DNA of 64,000 nt from Bursaphelenchus xylophilus (GCA_904066235.2 CAJFCV020000002.1:6572001-6636000); one strand, 5' to 3'. Positions 24,901 to 36,600 are shown, counted from the first letter of the stretch. Notes: generated by a model from the letters alone, not told the origin. Made by a program: numbers and translations.

Positions 24901-25039
24901 ATTGGAAAAGCATAAGAGTTCAAAGCATGGCCAATCAGAGATGTCCTCCCCTCTCCAATTCAATGGAATCGATCTGGCCACGGCTCTGAAATCCCTGCCT
25001 GCGTTCCAGAATAACTTTTTAAGTCATTTTAACCGTTAA
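21906..25039 (+). CDS. BTB/POZ-domain C2H2 zinc-finger transcription factor, 462 residues
   Basis: A nuclear DNA-binding protein: the BTB domain mediates dimerisation or co-repressor contact and the fingers read DNA. Exons: 21906-21981, 22456-22655, 22816-22978, 23059-23236, 24150-24508, 24585-24840, 24883-25039 (TAA); all phases close. The first exon (MSLLSVSPVDCC, then IRILFLDDDKNLK) supplies the first BTB strand. The second gives EEPVYAHRQVLAKSPYLFA, the BTB core. A Gln-rich linker (LLQNQQNAQLLQGFLQQAQ) follows. Five fingers start near residues 264 (CTVCNKVYGRY), 292 (CEEQGCQF), 330 (CPFFSCKH), 365 (CPKCNYST) and 406 (CDQCNFKATT). A BTB plus tramtrack-like layout is clear, but I do not recognise an orthologue. 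The intron at 23237-24149 is long and contains one copy of each dispersed repeat. Confidence 0.88.
23756..23769 (+). repeat. Dispersed 14-mer GGTGAGGGTGGAGG, copy 3
   Basis: Third exact copy, inside the long BTB-ZF intron. The 12-mer GGGATTACTGTA lies 175 bases further on. Confidence 0.55.
23944..23955 (+). repeat. Dispersed 12-mer GGGATTACTGTA, copy 3
   Basis: Third identical copy, in the BTB-ZF intron about 190 bases before the finger-coding exon. Confidence 0.5.
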
Positions 25040-25992
25040 TTGTAAGGTTTGTCTGATCCATTACTTTTTAATATATAGCCATTGTCTGTCACATTTATGA
25101 CAAGATCATTGCCAAAGTCTTTACACTCCGGTTCCTGTGTTATTACAGTATCCCTCGTGAAACGGCATAATCAAAAAATGGTGTCTTTGAATGGAAAAAC
25201 AAAACCAACCAAAATATTCACGACTCTCTTTCATCGCTCTTCCAGCTTTACTTGTTTAAATTACTTTCATTTTGTGTCATGATGACATTAGGTCGACCTT
25301 TTTCTTCTGGGGTTTATATCTTATTGTCAGTTTGTTTTTATAGGTCGAATTTGAAATAAAAAAAATTGTGTGAAAATGGATGGCATCATCTGACAATTAG
25401 CATTACTTAAAGTTACATAATGCGCACAAGGTATAAGCTCTCGTTGTATAAATACTGCAGGTAATTAAAATATTATCTATTAAGAGTTGAAAAAGTGCTC
25501 AAATAATATTGGAACCAATTTGGATATCCCACTTAGGATAATATTTTAATATCAGATATGATCATCATCCTTGTTTTAGAATGATATCACATAGTTTACC
25601 GATAATCTGCGGTATTTTTGCTACATTCACACATAATACATGTTGTGTCAGGAAACATTGCACAAAGTTTTTGCGGTATTTGCAGCTATCCAAGAATTTT
25701 AAATTGGTTTTAGTATTCGACGTTGGCTGTTTTAGAATGTGCAATAAGCGAAGACATTTGTCGGCTTTTTTGAAAATTACAACTCCTTACAATGCCCAAA
25801 CATAGGATGAAATTAGGTTTGTTACATTTGATAAGGCGCCATCTGGCTGATTTTTCACACATCAGGCGGGGAAATGGGGCTTGGCGAATCGGTTTAGTCG
25901 GATCAAAAAAAAATTCTGTCATCTTTGATGAAAGGTTCTTTGGAAGTCCTTTTGTCCCATTCCCGTAATTTTGACACTTTTCAAAATTTTTA
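25040..25992. other. Non-coding region downstream of BTB-ZF
   Basis: AT-rich. A likely poly(A) signal AATAAA for the BTB-ZF gene lies at 25355-25360. No supportable gene. Confidence 0.5.
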
Positions 25993-25993
25993 A

Positions 25994-26078
25994 CAAAGGA
26001 AAGTACTTTTATGGGGGCTCCTACTTTTAGACGAGACATGACACGTCTCAAAAAATTTGAAAAATTGTGCTGATCAAA
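25994..26078 (+). repeat. Extra partial direct copy of the inverted-repeat arm
   Basis: Begins CAAAGGAAAGTACTTTTATG and continues as in the left arm, with several substitutions, up to GTGCTGATCAA. It directly precedes the intact left arm. Confidence 0.7.
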
Positions 26079-26087
26079 TTTATGTAA

Positions 26088-26212
26088 CAAGGAAAGTACT
26101 TTTATGGGGGCTCCTACTTTTTGACGGGACATATCTCAAAAAATCAGAAAAAATGTGCTGATCAAGGATATATAAATCTTAGCTGCCCATTTTGGGCTTT
26201 TAGGGGTGAAAA
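26088..26212 (+). repeat. Left arm of a ~125-bp inverted repeat
   Basis: Starts CAAGGAAAGTACTTTTATGG and ends TTTTAGGGGTGAAAA. It is nearly the exact reverse complement of 26556-26690. The arms differ by a few bases and a short insertion, so the element is fairly young. Confidence 0.85.
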
Positions 26213-26298
26213 TGCCCAAAAACTGGCTCAATTTCCCTACAATAGGCGCATGCATTCGAAACGATAAAAAGCGCAGTTGGTCTCTTCCTTCGGAAGAC

Positions 26299-26378
26299 AG
26301 CGGTGTGGCCGAGTGGCTAGTGCCGTAGTCTGGGAATCAAGAGGGGGAACGCCGCACGGGTTCGATTTCCCTTTTGGG
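26299..26378 (+). pseudogene. Degenerate tRNA-like sequence (type II shape) between inverted repeats
   Basis: TGGCCGAGTGG at 26306-26316 fits the Pol III A box exactly, and GGTTCGATTTCC at 26359-26370 fits the B box with one change. Spacing between the boxes suits a long-variable-arm tRNA. Against a working tRNA: the 5' AGCGGTG cannot pair with the 3' segment, the anticodon stem does not pair, and conserved C61 is T. It is best seen as a tRNA-derived promoter relic or SINE-like head. Confidence 0.6.
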
Positions 26379-26555
26379 CTGAATCAACTTTTTTTGAAGT
26401 TGAAGGTCGGAAAAATAAATTTTTGGGCCAAGACTGATTTATTACGTCTTAGAAACTCAATAAACATCATTTTAAGCCAAAATAAAAATTGTAAACCCGT
26501 GAAAAATTACTCGAAAAGGGGTTCATATAGGGCTTTAAGTCAACTTCCGACTGAG

Positions 26556-26690
26556 TTTTCACCCCTAAAAACCTAAAATGGGCAGCTAAGATTTATATAT
26601 CCTTGATCAGCACATTTTTTCTGATTTTTTGAGGTATGTCCCGTCAAAAAGTAGGAGCCCCCATAAAAGTACTTTCCTTGTAAAAATTAG
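26556..26690 (-). repeat. Right arm of the inverted repeat
   Basis: Reverse complement of the left arm, from TTTTCACCCCTAAAAACC to GTACTTTCCTTG. A further fragment, GCCCATTTTGGGGTTTTAGG in the left-arm direction, follows at about 26692-26720, so copies are nested. Confidence 0.85.
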
Positions 26691-26720
26691 TTGCCCATTT
26701 TGGGGTTTTAGGGGTGAAAA

Positions 26721-27258
26721 ATCAACACAAATGCCAAGCCAAACGTCCTCCGTCGGTAAAAAAATCTCCGCCGAACCTTCGCCAATGCGTGAAACACCCG
26801 CCGAGACTGACAGATTACGTCCTACCAGATGTGACTTTCGAAGTTTTTAAAAAAGTCGTCAAATGTCTCCGCCGAAAAATGTTCGCTACGCCGATGCGGG
26901 AAAAAGTCGTTTGCATAATATGTTTTTTATTATTGTTCTAAAACTTCGAATGTTAAAGCAAATTTAAACTTTATTTAGCGCTGAAAAGAGCACAAACAAC
27001 ACCTTGTCATGTAATAAATTGAAATTAAGTATATAAGTACATTGTCAACTAGACATGGCTTACGGCCATTGAAGGGGCCCGGCCGAGAGTGTCGTGTAAA
27101 TCAAGCGTTTCAATGCTCCAAAACCAATCGTAAAGTCCGAGTTTAAAACAAAATTTCAAATTCGAATGTACAACAAAGTAAAAGTTATAATCAAATATGT
27201 CACAGAATCACATACAGAAGTGGGCAGATTCGGGTTATTATGGCATTCAGAAGATAAC
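26721..27258. other. Non-coding region after the inverted-repeat element
   Basis: Two similar stretches rich in CTCCGCCGAA and TTCGC-C-CGATGCG (near 26765 and 26865) suggest a decayed direct repeat. Nothing else supportable. Confidence 0.4.
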
Positions 27259-28895
27259 TCAGACTCCAGGTGCATTTTCGAACCTTCCTTTCGTCTGTTT
27301 CATCCCATGACAATAAAAAACGGTCCCCAAAATAACAACAGTGGCTCCAGAAAGGAGAACAGGCCCGATGACGTAAAGAACAACATGTTCCCGAATGCTC
27401 CGCCTTCTGTCGTCGACCCCAGTCAGAATCAAGGTCGGGGTTGTACGCTTCTCGTCTTGACGACGATTGAATTCATCCAAGGTCATAATGGTGCAGTTCG
27501 CAAAATTGGCTGGTGTACGGAAATATGGACATCCCTGGGAACAATATAACAAAATTTAAGACAGAACATACTACAGGGGGACAGTAATAAGAATCTTCAG
27601 ACAACGGAATCACAGAGGCGTTGTATTTGGGACCCGCAATCATTCGATTCCAGAGCCATTTCGCGGCATAGGTATGCCCTTTTCTAAAGTAATATGTGTG
27701 TTAACAACGAAATCAATGTTAAAGTTTGGAGTTACCTGTTTAAAAGCGGTTTTCCGGGAACAAATAATTGCTCTGGCTTTCTGGATTCGATTTTCAAATC
27801 TGGCAAGGTTAGTAGAGTAAAGGTGGTGTAGTTTCTGATTGTAAACTCGGCCTCCAATCTCAGAAATTCTTCCGCCCATTTCTGTTGTAATTGCCGTAAT
27901 TGCCCGTTAGTCAGAGGCTCCAGACATTTACAGCGGGGTCTGAAAAAGAACCTCTGAGATAAAGTTCTAAAAGCAATTTTAATAGCTAATATTCTCTCCA
28001 GCTAATATGACACTTGCTTTAATAGATTGTAATTGAGATGAGATGATCTGGCGACGTGAACAGGGCCAACCAGGACCACAAGGACCTTGGGGAGAGCTCT
28101 CTTTAATATAATTATGGCCTTCCTGAGCTTATCCATGTTAGGCATATCACATTTGGCACACATTTCTTCTGTGCCCACTGTTATGAACACCAGAACCCAT
28201 CTCTCTTCTATGTCTGTATATTTCTGTCGAATTCTTTCTACAAGATCTGCAGCCTGAGAATCCATGTGATCGGTTTCAGCTCCAGTTCTGGCTACGTTAA
28301 ATTGGTTATACGGAAGCTGATCTACGGCCCCCATCCCATGGGACATCCCTTCAAGATCAGGGCTGAATTGTTGGAGGATATCTGAAGTCATCGTTAATGG
28401 TTATCTTGTTCATCTGGTACATCCTTTGTCTTACTTGGAAGTGTAACCAGTCCATCTATCGTGGCATCCCCTCCCACAGTAAAAGCAGCTCCTCTGAATT
28501 CAATTTCACTGCCTGACCACAACCCAACACCCGTTGATAACGCATCTCCCATTGCCGCCACGATACTTATGTCCTCTGGGGAGATGTTGGCGCCAGAATC
28601 TCCAGATTTCAACGCGTTCTTAATAAGCTGGCATTGAAACGTACGGCGATTATTGAAAGCATTGTCAATAAAAGATGTCGGAATGGAGTCTCCCTTGTAA
28701 TTGGAATCAGCAAACTCATTTTCTTCACTAAAAACATAAAAACTAGCGTAATCGAAGGCAAGAAAGTGTAACAGGGAGTCATCTTACCTGCTCTCATCAC
28801 TTGAGTCTGCTGATATTTGTATTATCTGAAAAGAGTCACGATTTATTTTATTATTGTCTTACCAAAAACAAGAAAATCCATAACCTCGGTTTCAT
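27259..28895 (-). CDS. Phospholipase B-like SGNH membrane protein, catalytically dead, 439 residues
   Basis: Homologue of PLB1-type lipases, but predicted inactive. Exons: 28895-28863, 28825-28788, 28727-28435, 28381-28018, 27939-27736, 27683-27572, 27534-27259. MKPRLWIFLFLIIQISA is a signal peptide, and a helix near residues 400-422 (VLYVIGPVLLSGATVVILG) precedes a short tail, so this is a type I membrane protein. Family blocks persist: GGDATIDGLVTLP, FNVARTGAETDHM and KGHTYAAKWLWNRM. The nucleophile of GDSL is Ala86 (MGDALSTG). GGND is GTEE (Glu193 for Asn). The DCFH block is GKPL (Gly305 for Asp, Leu308 for His). The intron after residue 242 needs a GC donor (AA|GCAAGT), which alone keeps frame. 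A binding or decoy role is possible but unproven. Confidence 0.88.
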
Positions 28896-29157
28896 GGTGC
28901 GAAAAGCTTAACATCTGACTGATTTGTATTCATTGGAAGGTTTGGTTTTGTTTGATTCCCGATCCTTGTTCAACTTTTTTACAAATAAAAAAATAGTTTT
29001 TGGCGCGAGCGCTCTCTTCGAGACTCTCGACTTCCCATGGAATGATCAGCCATACCAACGTGTCTTATCTGGACGTCATATGTTTATTTTGTAACTGAGG
29101 TGTCATCACACTTGAAAGAATCATAAAATCGAAAATGAAAAGGGTATTTAAATGAGA

Positions 29158-29665
29158 TTAGATAGCGTGTTCTCTTCGCTGAGGGCATGATCTTGTTCTC
29201 CTTTTTCTTTCATACTCCTTTTTCCTTAGGCTTCTGGTTGATGATCTTAGATGAATTGGCAACTTTTGTCCGCCTTGGCCTTGTTCCACATGATGATATG
29301 AAGGGCGGACAAAGCTCGGGTTGTCAAAGGATACCTCGTTTGTATTTTTTAGCGTCTTTTCTTTCCCAACGTCGTGCAAAACTTGGAGGAATTTTTCGAA
29401 GCAATCTTTAAACTTCTGAAAATCAATTTAGTCATCTTATTTCATACCCCGGGCCCTAGAAGCCCTCAAAACTCACTTTATTCATCATAAAAGGGCAGAA
29501 TTTATAGACCATCAATGGCAATAAAAGCAGAAAGCAGATAACAGAAACCAATGCCACCAAGGGGATTACAACCCACAACTCGTCGTAACTCGTCCGTGCT
29601 TCCCCGGTCCAGGTATTCCGCCAAGCCCAGGGATCGCGAGGATCTCGGGGATCCTTGAAGCCCAT
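29158..29665 (-). CDS. Small single-pass membrane protein, 148 residues, unknown function
   Basis: Exons 29665-29477 and 29415-29158 join in phase 0 across a 61-bp intron. An in-frame TAG lies upstream of the ATG, so the start is firm. The N-terminus is short and polar with a DPRDPRDP motif. One hydrophobic helix (LWVVIPLVALVSVICFLLLL) sits near residues 31-51. The C-terminal 90 residues are basic, with FKDCFEKFLQVL and an Arg-rich end (KKEYERKRRTRSCPQRRE). I recognise no family. It lies 262 bp upstream of the phospholipase-like gene on the same strand and is divergent from the HHAT gene. Co-transcription with the lipase-like gene is possible but not shown. Confidence 0.7.
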
Positions 29666-30032
29666 AATCGATATAAGAAAAGGGAAGACGGAGTCCACTC
29701 TCGACCTTGATGGCCTTGCGCGAGGTTCCTATGACAACCGAGGACTGTTCGGTGTGTGAAAAGGGTCATTCAAGTGGACACTTCTTCTTTGTCATTATTA
29801 TGGTATCAAAATGAAACAAATTTTGATGTAATCATGCTGTATTATAAAACAAGTAGAGAATAACATTTTGTACAGAATTGAATACCGGATATCGTTGACA
29901 TGTATTAAAATCCGAGATCTCTTTGGATCGGAATGAGTCAAATCCGAGAGAGAAATCCGCCCAAGACCTTCTCTTTCTCCTATAAGTGTACCCCTCTGAA
30001 TGCGACCTTGCGAATAAAGCGACCTGATTCCG
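29666..30032. promoter_or_regulatory. Shared divergent promoter region
   Basis: A 367-bp gap between two start codons pointing away from each other (small membrane protein on -, HHAT-like on +). It must hold both promoters or trans-splice sites unless distal exons exist. No specific element is recognised. Confidence 0.5.
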
Positions 30033-31788
30033 ATGAGACACACCGCAGCGAACAATTTTTATGCGCAGACCATGTCTTCTGAAGCCGCAAACGGTCGCCG
30101 CCGGGTCCGGAAGCCCTTATTCGAATACCCGTCCTTGCCCGAGTTTCCAATTTACTTCCTCATCACACTTGGAGCGTTGATTTATGCGTGGTATTGTGTC
30201 TACAACGCTTCCACTAAGTGGACCTTCCGATTGGGATATCCCGCAAGCATTTCATACTTACCCATAGTCGGAGAGAGATACAGGGTATGGACCGGAATTT
30301 AAAAATCTGATTTTAGGATGAATTTGATTGGGAATGGAATCGATGGGCTCCATTGGCACTCTCCGCGTTTCCTTTTATGATCTTAAACAGCCTTGTGTTT
30401 AATGTAACTGCTCAATACTTCTCCGAAAGGGTCTGGATGATCTCAACAATCATTGTTTCTATGATTACATCTTCTGTTTTGTTTACTCCTAAATTATTGA
30501 TTATTTCATTAATACAAGGCACATTTGTGTTCTTTATAACGCATCGGTTCAAGTAAGTTTATTCAATTGTCATTTTTACTTGTATTTTAGAAAGGTCTGG
30601 GTAGTATGGATGAGCTCAATGCCTATCCTTTACTTTGTTATGCATCATACGATGACCTTGTCACCAGATCCTTTCTTGGTATTGCTGTTTGTTTCATATA
30701 CTTTGTTATCTTATGTATCCTTTAATATCGACCAAGTCAAAGGATTTTGCCGACCAGAAGACAAAACTTTCTTTGATTTGTATATCCGGATGTTATTCTA
30801 CACTTTCTACAACCCCTATTTGGTATCTCTGATAGTATTATATCGAGATTTTGAGGTTCAAATCAGGGATCGCCCAAAGATTCAAAGGGATTGGAAAGAG
30901 ATTTTAATTTTTGGAGTAAGATTAATATTCTGGATATCTGTCATCGAGTTAATGTTGAGATTTTTTTATTTTGGTGCTATTCTCAGTGACGCCAATTTTG
31001 CCGCCAGATTACCAAAAAATGAATTTGTAGTTTTGGGAATGGCAATAGGTAATTATTTTGTTTAAATACAGTTACCAAGTTACTTCAGGAAACTTCTTCC
31101 ATCTAAAATATGTGATTATATTTGGAATTCCGTCATTGTTCGCAAAGATTGACCGTATGCAACCAAAAGATGGCCCAATTTGCATTGCTCGGGTAGCCAT
31201 GATTTCAAAGATATGGAGGGGTTTTGACAGAGGACTCTATGATTTCTTCAAGCAGTACATCTTTGTTCCTATCTGCGCCCCAACTTTCACCCTGCCGAGG
31301 AAGATCTTTGGTGTCCTTGTTTCATATTCCTTTGTTCTTCTCTGGCACGGATTCCAACATCACAATATTGTGGGCTTTTTAAACTTACAATTACAATGCT
31401 CTTCTATTTTTCAAAAAATCCTCAAATTTGATTTCAGGTGTGGATAGTCCTCAACATCATCGAGTTGTTCATCGAATTCTCAGCAAAAGCTTTGTATACG
31501 GTGCCGTTTGTAAAGAGCTGGAGGGAATCCCACTTATCGGACCAGAACTTCCGCCGGATCCTCGGGATCTTCCAGATCGTCCCCTATGCCTTCGGATTGT
31601 ATTCCAACTTTTATTTCTTGGGCGGATCAAAGGTTGGATGGCTGTTCGTTGAACGGATCTTCTGGGAAGAGACCGTTCCAGTCCGATGGCCCTTCCTCCT
31701 TCTCATCTTTTGCGGATATAATTACATGCATGTTACAATGGAAGCCGAAAAATGGCTGACAAGAAAAAGAAATTTGAAGGTTGAGTAG
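30033..31788 (+). CDS. HHAT-like: HHAT-type membrane-bound O-acyltransferase (MBOAT), 525 residues
   Basis: HHAT transfers palmitate to the N-terminus of Hedgehog-family proteins in the ER. Exons: 30033-30284, 30317-30552, 30591-31048, 31089-31369, 31438-31788 (TAG); phases 0, 2, 1, 0. The protein has many hydrophobic helices after a short basic N-terminus (GRRRVRKPLFEYP). The catalytic region reads MISKIWRGFDRGLYDFF and then LLWHGFQHH. Asp362 and His402 are 40 residues apart, exactly the spacing of D339 and H379 in human HHAT. The C-terminal LGGSKVGWLFVERIFW also resembles HHAT (LGGNEVGKTYWNRIF). Length is close to the family's (about 490). An alternative start is the Met 13 codons in. AATAAA follows at 31840. 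Nematodes lack canonical Hedgehog, so the substrate is unclear. Confidence 0.88.
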
Positions 31789-33681
31789 TCTTAGTAGTTT
31801 TTATCAGATCGATAACGACTACTCACCGAATTCTCCACGAATAAACGCTTTGTGATAAGAATTTGAGCTTTGAATTGACAGTTTAAACAAACATCTTGCT
31901 GACGGCGCTCTGACTACTTTCTACGAAAAAACGCTGTTTTGCTAAATCAGGGATGTAATTAGTCATTTTTTGGGTTAACAAATAAGATCTAGTCGCCAAT
32001 TATGCGTCAGCAAATCATTGTTGAAAAAGGCGTAAAGACAATTTTGTCAAAAGTTATATTTGTGATTTGAGTGCTTCAAAGCGTTAAAATAAGTAGAACA
32101 AAATCTGAAGACGGCTGAATGGGAAACCTTCAAAATGAAAAACTGGGAATATTTTAAAAACCGGGGTGAAAGATGAAGGAGGAGAGGCGGGCGATTTAAC
32201 ACGTCAGTCGAGGTAGGGAATGCAGTTTAAAAAAGCCAACAGAACAGGCGAAAAAGAGAGAGCGGCAGCAATCGACGTGACCTTGTGTTCCCGGGCCCTG
32301 ATGGACTTTCCAAGGGTGGGGGAATGATCGAACAGGGAGGAGAAAGAGAGTCGTGCGCTTTCGAAACCCGACCTTGCAACTTGGTCCCTTTTCTTCCCTC
32401 TTTCTCTGAGTGTCTGTAGTATCTAGATTCGTCTGACGTTTCTTCCTTTTTTTCATCACCAGCTTTTGTAAACAAGAGCGGCCTCAGTACGAAGAAGAGC
32501 CCGAGACGCCAGGCGGCGTTTCCACCATTTAGACGCCGCACCGTGCAAAAACGATTTTCTTTTTTTGTTCACAGCCTCCAGCTCTTCTGCTGCTTCGATT
32601 TCTCCCGTCCGTCTCCATTTCTCTGGCGTCTCTCTGCGAGCGTGTTCTCCCAACTTCTTATGTCAGAATATCTTTCGTCTTTGCGCGATACGCCTTAAGT
32701 TTCCCCCGATCCCCTACTGCTGCGATTCCGGCTCCACGTCTATCCTTTGCCATCTCTGTCGCTCTCTTCGACCTCCGTTATCGCTTTGACGTTGGGCGTC
32801 TACCGACTACTGCAATGTCGCGTTTATGTCCACTTCCTCAATTTTTTTATCAGCGATTCATCGGCCTCGGAATTGTCGATTTTTAGACCGAATCCGAGCT
32901 GTAGATTTCCCTGACAAAGCCATTCAAATGTCAGTTGGCACCAAATCAACGGGGGTTGATCTCCCTCATCTTTTAGTATTTTGTGGCCAAGACAGGCGGT
33001 CCAGAGGCGGGTTAGGGCATTTGGTGGTCTATGGCGTCATCTGCCCGGCATATTTAGAGCTCAGGTCTGCAAAGAGTCAGGATTGCCATATTGAAGTGAT
33101 AATTTTGTGTATTTGTTAGGTCAACAATCCTATTAGTTAAATAAGAAAATCCTGTTTTGGAATTTGAATACTTTGTTTCTCTACCTTAAAATTTATTAAA
33201 AATTGTTTTACATTTCGAAAACAGCCTTTATCGTTTACTTAAAGCCGAAAACATTTGACAAAAGCGTTTTAAAACCCCTTTATCGAAATTAATTTGCAAA
33301 ATTTTATACTCTGTTGCTTTTAATTTTAAAGGATTTCGTTTAATCAATACTGCAGAATTTCTGTTTTCATAGTTTCCTATAAACTCGCAAGTATTATACG
33401 TTGTATTCATATCAGACTTGCATGGAAAGTTAAGTTTTGTCCTTCTACACAAGCTTACATGTTACAACCGTGATTACATTTATGATGTTATTTCTCCTCT
33501 GTTTTCGTAAAGAAATTTAATAAAAAGAAGTCTGTGTTGCCTTAAATTTCTTTTGAATAACGGGAATCGTATCATACGTTTTCTAATAATTAGTTGCAGT
33601 GGGAAATGCTGGCTTTTAAAGCCCCATCTGCCCAATAAAGACAGTGACATAGAAGCCGGCCGCAGTTTAAATGCGCATGGA
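31789..33681. other. Intergenic region upstream of the SPEN gene
   Basis: The part at 32.2-33.1 kb is pyrimidine-rich on + and may be promoter and 5' leader. A TTGCAG acceptor at about 33594-33599 precedes the first SPEN coding exon by 82 bases, so an upstream leader exon or trans-splicing is likely. I found no further coding exon that fits in phase. Confidence 0.45.
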
Positions 33682-36600
33682 ATGGTCAGCAGTTTCTCCA
33701 ACGCCCAGCCACCAGTCAAGTCCCAGGCCAGTCGAAAAGAGAGTCGCCACATCGAGGTTGTTGGCATCCCTTCTTCCTTGCCCATAGAGAGCGTGGTCGC
33801 CTATTTCTCCACGTCAGTCGCCACTTTCCGCCACTCTTTTACCCCTCTTTTTTCAGATTCGGCAAGGTGCAAAAAGCCGAGCCAAAAGCGGATGCGGAGG
33901 AATTAATTGTCAGTTTTATGGATGTGCGATCGGCCCAGAAAGCCCAGAACAGCGAATTGGAGATTAATGGGCATCCTCTCAGTGTGAAAGTTCATGATGT
34001 TGGTGGGGTGCAGAAGTGAGTAACGACCAGGGAGTGGGAATTCCGTCAAAATCGGCTTTTAAAAGAGTTTTTTCTCGCTTAAAACACTCAAACGATAACC
34101 CCTTTACAAACATAGCTCTGTGTAATCATCGAATTTTTTAAAGATTTCGAAGAAGTTAACACATAACTCATTAGTTCTTTGAAGATTTCAAGGGCCAAAG
34201 GGAATGACGTGACACATTACAGCAGTGTTAAAGGGCGGGTGCGCAGAGTAAACTTCGCGATCTCTCAAAGAAAAAGAGATTTTTCGAGATGGACGCAACG
34301 ACCGTCTTCCTCTTCACTTTGTTGTTTTGGGGTCGACGTCCATTCAATTCGACATGTTTTCGTCACCTCACTTCCCTTTTCCCGATCCCTTCCCCGACCT
34401 CACGCATCCCCAGTTTTTCGGATCGAAATTAGGGGAGATGGAATAGGATATCCCCTCCTCCCTTCCCTCCAATGCCACTTTATCCCCCTCTTTCAAAAAA
34501 TCGGAAAGTACATATAAAATTTTACTTTTTGAACCGACAAAAATAAGGTCATTGCAATCGGATTTTTTTGAATTCTTATAAACGTTTTGATAATAACTTT
34601 TCTAAATAAATAATAGTCCAAATAGGTAGAATATAACCTCTCTTTACGCTAATAACTTTCTTTTCAGCCTGCACGCTGGCTCGACTGCGTCGACCTCGTC
34701 AAGTTCGGAAGCAGTTGAACTTCTTGAAAGTTCCCGGACTCCAAATCTGCAAAACATCACGGAAAATTTTAGTCGACGAAATTTGGCTTCTACTTCATCC
34801 ACCGTAGAGGAAAAAAAGTTTACAGGTCTCCAAGGGATTCTAGTGCAAGCTCCCCATCGTCTACCTGAGAGTACTTTCAAACAACAACTAAGTAATCTTA
34901 TCAACTCCAGCAAAGTCAAATGCAAATTAATCGACATTTCCATTGATCCCACTGACCCTACCAAGGCACTAATTCTTTTACAAAAGTACGCGCTTTTTAA
35001 AATTTTCTTCAAAATCTATGATCAATTCCCATATTTGACTACAACCTTCAATTTAGCGTCCCCTATGTGGATTCCCTGGTCTCAGAAATCCGAAGGAGTA
35101 CATTGGCAGCATTACCTCCAGATCAAACCCTGAATGCTCAACTAGCTAGCCATGTCGCCGTGACCGAGGCCCATAACAACTATCTAACGGCCACCGCAGG
35201 AGCTTTAGCTGACCCATTACCTCCACCTCCGGTCACCCCATCCCTAAAGGGAACAAATAAAGAGCAAAGCTACAATGGTCCTGATGCTAGACAGAGGGAG
35301 GCCTCCAGAACCCTCTACGTGGGCAGTCTTGAAAGGAAAATAAAAGAGGAAACCCTGAGGTCAAGGTTCTCGAGGTTCGGACAGATTGTGGAGGTGGACA
35401 TCAAGAACAAGGAGAGTCCTTCGCCTTTCGCTTTTATCCAATTTGCTAACATAGACTCGGTTGTTAACGCCATCGCCGCATGTCAAAACAATCGAGCCGG
35501 AATGGTTGGACTAAAAGGGGAACGGCTTAAGTTCAAGGTAAAGAAAAAGGCGCTGACTAATTCGATTTCCAGGTGAATTGGGGAAGACCCATTCCAACGA
35601 GTAAACTCTGGGTGGGGGGACTTCCGCGATCGTGTAACAACGAGTATCTGTTCAGTAAGCTGAGGAGTGTAACTACACAGACAGACGGTGTAAAAGAGGT
35701 CATCTACGACGCCAGTCACAACGAGGCGCTGGTCCTTTTCAAGAATGTTGAGCAATCACAACTCGTACACAACAAAATAAAGAATCGACAATTGTAAGTC
35801 AATTTCTGGTCCACGTCATGTACATCCCCGGAGCTCGAAATGAGTCTGGGAGGGAACGGGAGGGAGGGTGTGGCCTTTAAGGCGAGGCCGCCCTGCCAAA
35901 GACGCCTCCTCTCGTTTCTCTGCTCCCTCTCAGTTGCGATGAGTTTTAGGGCGCGCGAGAAATGTCCTGGTGAGAAACGGCAGCCATGTGGTTGGCATGC
36001 AGACCCCTCTGCCAACAACCGGGCCCGCCGCCATCTGTCCTTTTTCTACAACTTGCCTCGCCCCCCCCTCTCTCCTCGAACGTGGATTTCTCTTTTCTTT
36101 GCTCTGCGCGCCTCTTTCCTGGGACCCCTAGCCTCAACGGCGTCCCAAAACTCCACCCAATGTTATCTTCCATACCTGGGGTTTATAGGAATATTACTGT
36201 CTCAACATAAATTACTTTTTGTTTTAAATCCCTTTGGTTACGTCTTGCGACGTTTGTGGCCCGCGTTAAATTGGAGTGGAGAATCGCAAAGTTAAGCCAT
36301 TCCCAAGCTTCACATTTACCGCACTCTTTTACTACTACAGTTTTGTACTCAAAAGGGTCTCTAAGCGTGCTGAGGGAGTCATTAACATGTCGTCTACATG
36401 TTTTCCTTCCATACGACCTAATTTTCCGCGCGTTTTATTATTATTACGTGTCCAAAAAATCAGAATTTACTGTTTTCTTCACAAATATTTTGGACGCGCG
36501 CGGTATCTCTGCACTATTACAATAGGTCCCCAAGAATATGCCTTATAGTTTCGGAAAAAATATCACTCTACCGATTTCTCAAGCCGAGAGTGCTAACTAT

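Noticed and set aside
26299..26378. Functional tRNA gene
   Set aside because: Acceptor and anticodon stems do not pair; only the promoter boxes are preserved.
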